Positions 57,531-64,000 of a stretch of DNA of 64,000 bases are shown here, piece by piece. Under the pieces are notes generated by a model. It worked only from the letters and a program-made list of their open reading frames with translations, searched no databases and had not been told where the DNA came from. The first letter of the stretch is position 1. The number at the start of each line of letters is the position of its first letter. The stretch comes from Xanthomonas sp. 10-10 (GTDB lineage Bacteria > Pseudomonadota > Gammaproteobacteria > Xanthomonadales > Xanthomonadaceae): assembly GCF_040182365.1 (NCBI RefSeq), contig NZ_CP144460.1, positions 4,642,935 through 4,706,934 of the forward strand. The letters run 5' to 3'. A program made the translations under genes and the position numbers.

Positions 57531-60500
57531 GTGAGAGAGCTACGCACCCTGCCGCGCACGCGGCGCTTGACGTCTGCCTTGCTGTTCGCATTGTCGACGC
57601 CGCTTGCCGCGCAGACCGCGCCTGCGCCGCAGTCGGCATCCACCGTCCCCGGCTCCAGCCAGGCCGACCCTGCCACGCTCGATACCGTCCAGGTCAGCGG
57701 TATCCGCGGCAGCCTCACCTCGTCGATGAACGTCAAGCGCGATGCGCAAGGCATCGTCGATGGCATCGTGGCCGAGGACATCGGCAAGTTCCCCGACACC
57801 AACCTGGCCGAGTCATTGCAGCGCATCAGCGGCGTGTCGATCGACCGCTCGCTGGGCGAAGGCTCGCGCGTCACCGTGCGCGGCGTCGGCCCGGACTTCA
57901 ACCTGGTGCTGTTGAACGGCCGGCAGATGCCGGGCGCCAGCATCGAAGAATCCAACGCCTCCAACTCGCGTGCGTTCGACTTCGCCAACCTGGCGTCGGA
58001 GTCGATCTCCGGGATCGAGGTGTTCAAGACCAGCCGCGCCAGCACGCCCACCGGCGGCATCGGTGCCACCATCAACATCAAGACGGCCCGGCCGCTGGAC
58101 AACCCGGGCATGCATGCCAACGTGGGCCTCAAGGGCGTGCACGATGCGTCCAACGAGAACCTGCCCGGCCGCCTGCAGGGCGATTCGCTGACGCCGGAAA
58201 TCTCCGGCATCTTCAGCACCACCTCGGACGATGGCCGCTTTGGCGTGTCGCTGAGCGGCAGCTACCAGGAGCGCGACTTCGGCTACAGCCAGGTCGGCGT
58301 GCCCAATGGCTGGCGCGCATTCCGTGGCGATTCCACCGCCTACGGCACCATTCCGCAGCCGGGTACGCCGGGTTCGGAGAACATCGTCAACCGCCCCGGC
58401 CCCAACGATATCTATTCGGTGCCGCAGAACCTCAACTACCGCGTGGTCGGCGTCGAACGCCAGCGCACCAACGGCCAGCTGGTACTGCAGTACAAGCCGC
58501 TGGACAACATCACCACCACGCTGGATTACACGTATTCGGAAAACAAGATCCAGCAGCAGCGCAACGAAATGTCGGTGTGGTTCAACTACGGGCCGTCGGC
58601 CAGCGCCTGGACCAACGGCCCGGTGGCCGGTCCGATCACGTATTCGGAAATCGTCAACCCGGCCACCAGCGATCTGGCCACCGCCGGCTCCAACGCGGCC
58701 ACGCGCAACCAGAACAAGTCGCTGGGCTTCAATGTGGATTGGGCGGTGAACGACCAGTTCAAGCTCAACTTCGACATCCACCGCTCCACCGCCGAAGCCG
58801 GTGCGGACAGCCCGTATGGGTCGAGCAACTCGCTGGGCGTGTCGGGTTTCTACCGCGGCACCTCGGTGGTGGATTTCAGCAAGGATTTCCCGGTATTGCA
58901 GCAGCAGCTGGGCTTCGGCCTGAACGGACTGGACCCCTCGCGCACGCTGGTCACCGGCTCGGCGTTCCGCAACAGCTACATGAAATCCGAGATCGACCAG
59001 GCGCAGGTCAACGGCGACTTCACCTTCGAGAATTATTCGCAGTTGAAGTTCGGTATCGGCAGCACCGAGGTCAAGAACCGCTCGGCGTTCTCCAACGTGC
59101 AGCGCGATACCTGGGGCGGCAACGGCACTGCGGCCGATTATCCGGACGATCTGTGGATTCCCAGTGCGTTTGCGCAGTACTTCGATGCGATCGGCGGCAG
59201 CGGCAACCCGGCGCAGTTCAACCAGCTGTTCCTGTTCGACTTCGAGCGCGCACGTCAGGCCGCCGCGCAAGCCGCCGGCGATGACGCGCTGTACCGCATC
59301 TCGCCGGAGTTCACCACCGACCGCCGCGTGACCGAGAAATCCAAGAACGCCTACCTGCAGTGGAACAACAGCTGGGACGATCTGCGCGTGCCGATCAGCC
59401 TGGCCGCCGGCGTGCGTTACGAAGAAACCAAGGTGGACGCGCAGGCGCTGGTGCCGGTGGCAGTGGGCATCGATTGGGTCGCCAACAACGAGTTGCCGAT
59501 CCGCCTGGCCGACTCAGCGTTCGCCGGCGGCAGCGGCAAGTACGAATACTGGCTGCCCAGCCTGGACCTGAGCTTCAAGCTCACCGAAGACCTGGTGCTG
59601 CGCGGCAGCTACGGCGAAACCATCGGCCGGCCCGGCTGGGGCGATATCCAGGGCGGGCAGACGCTCAACCAGATCGCGCGCCTGGAAGGCGGCACCGGCC
59701 AGGAAGGCAACCCGGGCCTGAAGCCGCTGCTCTCGCACAACATCGATTTCTCGCTGGAGTGGTACTACAGCGATGCCAGCTACGCTTCGGTGGGCTTCTT
59801 CCGCAAGAACATCGACAACTACATCGGCGTGACCACGCGCAACGACACCTCGCTGGGATTGAACACCCCGGTGGGCGGCGCGTACTGGAACGAAGCGCTG
59901 GGCAACGGCTGCGCCTCGGCCGACCTGACCTGTATCCGCAACTACATCTTCCGCAACCGCGGCGGCGCGCCGGGCGTGGTGCGCGGGGCCGACGACGCCA
60001 ACGGCAATGCCACCGGCGTGATCAGCGGGCAGCCCGGCGATCCGGTGGCCAACTTCGCCATCACCGCGCCGGCCAACCAGCGCTCGGCCTCGCTGGACGG
60101 TTGGGAATTCAACCTGCAGCACATGTTCGGCGCCAGCGGCTTCGGCGTGTCGGCCAACTACACCATGGTCGATTCCGGGCTGACCTACAACAACGCGGTG
60201 ATCGGCGAGCAGTTCGCGCTGGAAGGGCTCAGCGATTCGGCCAACGTGGTCGGCTTCTACGACAAGGACAAGTGGCAGGTGCGTGCGGCCTACAACTGGC
60301 GCGACGAATTCCTGGCCGCGCGTTTCGACGGTAGCGGCCAGCCCAATCCGGTCTACACCGAAGCCTATGGCCAGCTGGATCTGAGCATCGGCTACCAGTG
60401 GAACGAGAACCTGTCGCTGAGCCTGGAGGCGATCAACCTCACCGACGAGGTGCAGCGCCAGCACGGCAGGCAGAAGAACCAGATCGTCTACGCCACCCAG

Positions 60501-60545
60501 ACCGGCCCGCGCTACATGCTGGGCCTGCGCTACAAGTTCTGGTGA
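57531..60545 (+). CDS. TonB-dependent outer-membrane receptor
   Basis: A 1004-aa outer-membrane transporter. GTG 57531 (GGGGATGGA upstream) gives the signal peptide TSALLFALSTPLAAQ. A plug follows with QRISGVSIDRSLGEGSRVTV and RGVGPDFNLVLLNGRQMPG, then GGIGATINIKTARPLD, a form typical of large Xanthomonas/Caulobacter sugar receptors. The C terminus is a long barrel ending YMLGLRYKFW with aromatic Trp. Ligand unknown. It heads an operon with SapC, cupin-like and halogenase-like genes. Confidence 0.9.
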   Translation: MRELRTLPRTRRLTSALLFALSTPLAAQTAPAPQSASTVPGSSQADPATLDTVQVSGIRGSLTSSMNVKRDAQGIVDGIVAEDIGKFPDTNLAESLQRISGVSIDRSLGEGSRVTVRGVGPDFNLVLLNGRQMPGASIEESNASNSRAFDFANLASESISGIEVFKTSRASTPTGGIGATINIKTARPLDNPGMHANVGLKGVHDASNENLPGRLQGDSLTPEISGIFSTTSDDGRFGVSLSGSYQERDFGYSQVGVPNGWRAFRGDSTAYGTIPQPGTPGSENIVNRPGPNDIYSVPQNLNYRVVGVERQRTNGQLVLQYKPLDNITTTLDYTYSENKIQQQRNEMSVWFNYGPSASAWTNGPVAGPITYSEIVNPATSDLATAGSNAATRNQNKSLGFNVDWAVNDQFKLNFDIHRSTAEAGADSPYGSSNSLGVSGFYRGTSVVDFSKDFPVLQQQLGFGLNGLDPSRTLVTGSAFRNSYMKSEIDQAQVNGDFTFENYSQLKFGIGSTEVKNRSAFSNVQRDTWGGNGTAADYPDDLWIPSAFAQYFDAIGGSGNPAQFNQLFLFDFERARQAAAQAAGDDALYRISPEFTTDRRVTEKSKNAYLQWNNSWDDLRVPISLAAGVRYEETKVDAQALVPVAVGIDWVANNELPIRLADSAFAGGSGKYEYWLPSLDLSFKLTEDLVLRGSYGETIGRPGWGDIQGGQTLNQIARLEGGTGQEGNPGLKPLLSHNIDFSLEWYYSDASYASVGFFRKNIDNYIGVTTRNDTSLGLNTPVGGAYWNEALGNGCASADLTCIRNYIFRNRGGAPGVVRGADDANGNATGVISGQPGDPVANFAITAPANQRSASLDGWEFNLQHMFGASGFGVSANYTMVDSGLTYNNAVIGEQFALEGLSDSANVVGFYDKDKWQVRAAYNWRDEFLAARFDGSGQPNPVYTEAYGQLDLSIGYQWNENLSLSLEAINLTDEVQRQHGRQKNQIVYATQTGPRYMLGLRYKFW

Positions 60546-60565
60546 TGTAACTGCGGTACCGAGCA

Positions 60566-60588
60566 CCCCGGCAGCGCGTCTGCCGGGG
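60566..60588 (+). terminator. hairpin after the TonB receptor
   Basis: A perfect 9-bp stem, CCCCGGCAG-CGCGT-CTGCCGGGG, 20 bases past the receptor stop, without a T-run. It may reduce read-through into sapC and so set the receptor above the enzymes in expression. Confidence 0.5.
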
Positions 60589-60697
60589 GGCCTGCACGAC
60601 CTTCCTGCGACAGGTGCAGCACTGCACCGGCACTTGCCGCGCGAGGGGTAACTGTCCAAGCATGGGCCGCGCGCCCCCGCGTGATATGGCGACCCCC

Positions 60698-61399
60698 ATG
60701 ACCAATGCCGTGTTGTTGAACAATCTCGATCACCGCGATCTGCGCGTGATCACCGCCCATGGCGCCGCCTATGGCGATGACGTGATGTCGGCGGCGACGT
60801 TTCCGCAGGAATTCCGCCAGCTGCAGGGCCAGTACCCGATCGTGTTCCACCGCAGCGACAGCGGGCGTTTTCAGCCGCTGGCCCTGCTGGGATTGCGCCT
60901 GGGCGAGAACCTGTTTCTGGATGGCGCGCGCTGGGATGCGCCGTATGTCCCGCTGGCGATTCAGCGCCAACCGTTCCTGATCGGCCAGCAACCGGAAGGG
61001 CCGATGGTGCACGTGGATCTGGACAGTCCGCGCATCAGCACCCAGGAAGGCGAGCTGCTGTTCCGCGAACACGGCGGCACTACCGATTTCCTGTATCACA
61101 TCAGCCAATTGCTGCGCACGCTGCACGATGGGCTGGCGGCGAGCGATGCCTTCGTCGAGCGCCTGTTGCGCTACGAGTTGCTGGAACCGTTCGTGTTCGA
61201 AGCCACGCTCGACAACGGCCTGGACTGCCGGCTGGCCGGTCTGCACACCGTGCACGAAGAACGCCTGCGCGCGCTCGGCAAGACCGCGCTGCTGGACCTG
61301 CACCGGCATGGCGATCTGGAGCCGCTGTACATGGCGGTGGCCTCGGTGGCGCAATTCCGCCCCCTGCTCGAACGCCTGAATCGCCGCCATGCCCGCTGA
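60698..61399 (+). CDS. SapC-family protein
   Basis: A 233-aa soluble protein of the SapC family, with the typical start MTNAVLLNNLDHRDLRVI; an ATG at 60686 is also in frame. Middle part QEFRQLQGQYPIVFHRSDSG. SapC is named after a Campylobacter S-layer locus protein, but in Xanthomonas and Caulobacter it is a constant companion of TonB receptors of unknown role. It overlaps the next gene by 11 bases. Confidence 0.85.
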   Translation: MTNAVLLNNLDHRDLRVITAHGAAYGDDVMSAATFPQEFRQLQGQYPIVFHRSDSGRFQPLALLGLRLGENLFLDGARWDAPYVPLAIQRQPFLIGQQPEGPMVHVDLDSPRISTQEGELLFREHGGTTDFLYHISQLLRTLHDGLAASDAFVERLLRYELLEPFVFEATLDNGLDCRLAGLHTVHEERLRALGKTALLDLHRHGDLEPLYMAVASVAQFRPLLERLNRRHAR

Positions 61400-62402
61400 G
61401 CCGCGCGCCATCGACGAGCGCCACGGCCTGGACCCGCAGCAGCTGGATCCGGCGCTGTTGCGCTCGACCACGCCGCTGGTGTTGCGCGGACTGGTGCGCG
61501 ACTGGCCGCTGGCCCGCGCCGGTGCGCAATCCGCGCAGGCGGCCGCTGCGTACCTGCGTGGGTTCGATCGCGGCGAGGCAGTGGTGGCGCAGGTCGGGCC
61601 GCCGGAGATCGACGGACGGTTCTTCTATAACCCGGACATGAGCGGCTTCAATTTCCGCCCCGAGCGCGTGCCGCTGGCGGTGGTGCTGGACACCTTGTTG
61701 CGCGACCTGCACAACGCGCAGCCGCCGGCGATCTATGTCGGCTCCACCACGCTGGACACCTACCTGCCCGGCCTGCGTGCGGCCAATCCCATCGCGCTGC
61801 CGCAGGCCGAGCCGCTGGCCAGCATCTGGATCGGCAACCGCACCCGTATCGCCGCGCATCAGGATCTGCCGGACAACCTGGCCTGCGTCGTCGCCGGGCG
61901 CCGCCGCTTCACGCTGTTTCCGCCCGAGCAGTTGCGCAATCTGTACATCGGCCCGCTGGATCTGACCCCGGCCGGGCAGCCGGTCAGCCTGGTGGATATC
62001 GCCGCACCGGATCTGCAGCGCTTTCCGCGCTATGCGCAGGCGCTGCAGCAGGCGCTGGTGGCCGAGCTGGAACCGGGCGATGCGCTGTTCATTCCCAGCA
62101 TGTGGTGGCACCACGTCCAGGCGCTGGAGAGCTTCAACGTGCTGGTCAATTTCTGGTGGCGACAAAGCCCGGCCTACATGGATTCGCCGATGAACGCGCT
62201 GATGCTGGCCTTGCTGACCGTCCGCGACCTGCCGGCCGAGCAACGCGCCACCTGGCAGGAGGTGTTCCGGCATTACGTGTTCGACGCCGATGCCGACACT
62301 GCCGCGCATGTGCCCGACGCAGCGCGCGGTGTGCTGGCCCCGATGGACGATAACCGCGCCCGCAGCCTGCGTGCGCGCCTGCTGCAACGCTTGAACCGCT
62401 GA
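61389..62402 (+). CDS. cupin-like (JmjC/Cupin_8) dioxygenase-type protein
   Basis: A 337-aa protein with a jelly-roll core. The Fe-binding set appears as HQD in IAAHQDLPDNLACVV (His and Asp of HxD) and a later His in PSMWWHHVQAL. Such proteins are usually 2-oxoglutarate/Fe(II) hydroxylases acting on proteins or small molecules. It overlaps sapC and is followed by the halogenase-like gene 10 bases later, so it is part of the same operon. Confidence 0.82.
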   Translation: MPAEPRAIDERHGLDPQQLDPALLRSTTPLVLRGLVRDWPLARAGAQSAQAAAAYLRGFDRGEAVVAQVGPPEIDGRFFYNPDMSGFNFRPERVPLAVVLDTLLRDLHNAQPPAIYVGSTTLDTYLPGLRAANPIALPQAEPLASIWIGNRTRIAAHQDLPDNLACVVAGRRRFTLFPPEQLRNLYIGPLDLTPAGQPVSLVDIAAPDLQRFPRYAQALQQALVAELEPGDALFIPSMWWHHVQALESFNVLVNFWWRQSPAYMDSPMNALMLALLTVRDLPAEQRATWQEVFRHYVFDADADTAAHVPDAARGVLAPMDDNRARSLRARLLQRLNR

Positions 62403-62412
62403 AGGACTGACC

Positions 62413-63978
62413 ATGTCGCACGCCGCCCCCTTGCCCCCCCAGCAGCGCCCGGTACGGCGCGTGGTCATCGCCGGTGGCGGCACTGCCGGCTGGATGGCTG
62501 CCGCGGCCTTGTCCAAGCTGCTGGGCCGGCAGTTGCAGATCACCCTGGTGGAGTCGGACGAGATCGGCACGGTGGGCGTGGGCGAAGCCACCATCCCCAG
62601 CCTGGTCACCTTCCACCGGCTGCTGGAGATCGACGAGGCGACCTTCATGGCCGCCACCCAGGCCACCTTCAAGCTCGGCATCGGCTTCGAGCACTGGCGC
62701 GATGTGGACAGGCACTACATCCACTCCTTCGGTCACACCGGCACCGATCACTGGAGCGCGGGCTTCCAGCATTTCTGGTTGAAGGGCCGGCAGCGCGGGG
62801 TGGCACGCGACTTCGGCGACTACTGCCTGGAACTGCGCGCCGCCCAGGAAGGACGCTTTGCGCACCTGCCCAACGGCGGCATGAATTACGCCTACCACCT
62901 GGATGCGGGCCTGTATGCGCGCTTCCTGCGCCGCTTCAGCGAAGGCTTTGGCGTAAAGCGTCTCGAAGGGCGCATCGGCCAGGTCCAGACCGACCCGGAC
63001 AGCGGTTATCTCACCGCGCTGACGCTGCAGGACGGCACCAGCGTGGAAGGCGACCTGTTCATCGATTGCACCGGCTTTGCGGGATTGCTGATCGGCAAGA
63101 CGCTGGGCGTGGGCAGCGAGGATTGGTCGCGCTGGTTGTTTGCCGACAGCGCGCTGGCGGTGCAGACCGAATCGGTGGGCCCGCCGGTGACCTATACGCG
63201 GTCGCGTGCCGACCAGTCGGGCTGGATGTGGCGCATTCCGCTGCAGCACCGGGTGGGCAACGGCATCGTGTATTCCAGCCGTTATACCGATCAGGACAGT
63301 GCCCGGGCGGTGCTGGAGCGCAACCTGCAGGGGCGCGCGCTGACCGAACCGCGGGCGCTGCGCTTCACCCCCAATCAGCGTCACCGCGTATGGGAAAAGA
63401 ACTGCGTGGCGCTGGGGCTGGCCAGCGGCTTCCTGGAGCCGATCGAGTCCACCAACATCCACCTGATCCAGCGCGGCATCGTCCGCTTGCTGCAGACCTT
63501 CCCGCAGGTGGTCAACGCGGTCGACATCGCCGAATACAACCGCCAGGCGGCCGACGAGATCGCGCATATCCGCGATTTCGTGATCCTGCATTACCACGCC
63601 ACCGATCGTCGCGACACGCCGTTCTGGCGCGACTGCGCGGCGATGGAGATTCCCGACTCGCTGCGCCACCGCATGGAGCTGTTCCGCCAGAGCGGGCGCG
63701 TGTTCCACCAGGGCAACGAGTTGTTTGCGGAGAACTCCTGGGTGCAGGTGATGCTGGGCCAGGGCATCACCCCGCAGCAGCACCACCCGGTCGCCGACCT
63801 GATGGGCGATGCGGAGCTGAGCCATTTTCTGCAGAGCATCCGCCAGCGCGTGGACGCGACCGTGGCCACGTTGCCGCCGCATGCGGATTTCCTGCGCCGC
63901 CACTGCCCGGCCCAGCCGCTGCCCGACCCGGCCCGGCGCATGCCATCGGATGCGGCGCTGGCGGCCCCGGCGGGATGA
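62413..63978 (+). CDS. tryptophan-halogenase-like flavoprotein
   Basis: A 521-aa FAD-dependent protein of the tryptophan halogenase family. FAD motif VIAGGGTAGW at the N terminus, VGEATIPSL, the family signature WxWxIP as SGWMWRIPLQHR, a Lys in ATFKLGIGF that matches the catalytic Lys region, and FLEPIESTNI with the conserved Glu. Free tryptophan is not assured as substrate: members beside TonB/SapC genes may act on other ligands. A flavin reductase partner is not in the window. Confidence 0.87.
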   Translation: MSHAAPLPPQQRPVRRVVIAGGGTAGWMAAAALSKLLGRQLQITLVESDEIGTVGVGEATIPSLVTFHRLLEIDEATFMAATQATFKLGIGFEHWRDVDRHYIHSFGHTGTDHWSAGFQHFWLKGRQRGVARDFGDYCLELRAAQEGRFAHLPNGGMNYAYHLDAGLYARFLRRFSEGFGVKRLEGRIGQVQTDPDSGYLTALTLQDGTSVEGDLFIDCTGFAGLLIGKTLGVGSEDWSRWLFADSALAVQTESVGPPVTYTRSRADQSGWMWRIPLQHRVGNGIVYSSRYTDQDSARAVLERNLQGRALTEPRALRFTPNQRHRVWEKNCVALGLASGFLEPIESTNIHLIQRGIVRLLQTFPQVVNAVDIAEYNRQAADEIAHIRDFVILHYHATDRRDTPFWRDCAAMEIPDSLRHRMELFRQSGRVFHQGNELFAENSWVQVMLGQGITPQQHHPVADLMGDAELSHFLQSIRQRVDATVATLPPHADFLRRHCPAQPLPDPARRMPSDAALAAPAG

Positions 63979-64000
63979 ATTTCGCATCCGGCTGCGGCAA

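Overview
The window is a GC-rich chromosomal segment of a gammaproteobacterium, almost certainly Xanthomonas. The genus call rests on several things: a type IV secretion effector ending in a domain that looks like the Xanthomonas VirD4-interacting domain (XVIPCD), the PhoP/PhoQ pair, a long-form TrpS, a TonB receptor followed by SapC, cupin and halogenase-like genes, and abundant palindromic intergenic repeats. Species cannot be fixed from sequence reading alone. No rRNA, CRISPR array, transposase, integrase or prophage gene was recognised. One tRNA is present, tRNA-Thr(UGU), next to a SPOR protein and the coaX-birA pair.

Layout. 0-10.4 kb: tail of an alpha/beta hydrolase, two DMT exporters, an M28 peptidase, an MBL-fold hydrolase, trpS, a CsbD stress protein, two entericidin-like lipoproteins and arginase. 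10.7-13.1 kb: a four-gene module with a Roadblock protein, a second small Roadblock-like protein, a hypothetical protein and a small GTPase. 13.6-18.8 kb: tmk, tRNA-Thr, SPOR protein, coaX-birA and mtfA. 19-26 kb: a DUF1501/DUF1800 secreted pair, phoPQ with an upstream PepSY-like gene, and dusA. 26-40 kb: katB-ankB, dinG, aroE, a PD40 propeller protein, a large PepSY-flavodoxin reductase behind a Fur-box-like site, and hemB.

41-51 kb is the accessory region and the most interesting part. An orphan virB5-virB6 pair is followed by five copies of one unit. Each unit is the 3' end of virB6 (last membrane segment, Pro/Gly linker, variable tail) followed within 0-24 bases by a gene for a secreted eight-cysteine DUF4189 protein. 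Only the first virB6 is full length; the others are truncated, internally deleted or frameshifted, yet all five DUF4189 genes are intact. The virB6 blocks are nearly identical in DNA and mosaic. The DUF4189 proteins combine two kinds of N-terminal half with three kinds of C-terminal half. After the array come a frameshifted lipoprotein gene, an intact lipoprotein gene that overlaps a class 3 lipase with an XVIPCD-like tail (a probable antibacterial T4SS immunity/effector pair), and the 5' half of a second, broken virB6. The arrangement resembles rhs/cdi orphan-module or silent-pilin arrays: homologous recombination could place a different tail plus DUF4189 partner behind the one full virB6.

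51-64 kb: a DUF885 secreted protein, a Coa1-family membrane protein, a dipeptidyl-peptidase IV-type S9 peptidase, a YfcG/YghU-like glutathione transferase, and a TonB receptor - SapC - cupin-like - tryptophan-halogenase-like operon that runs to the end of the window.
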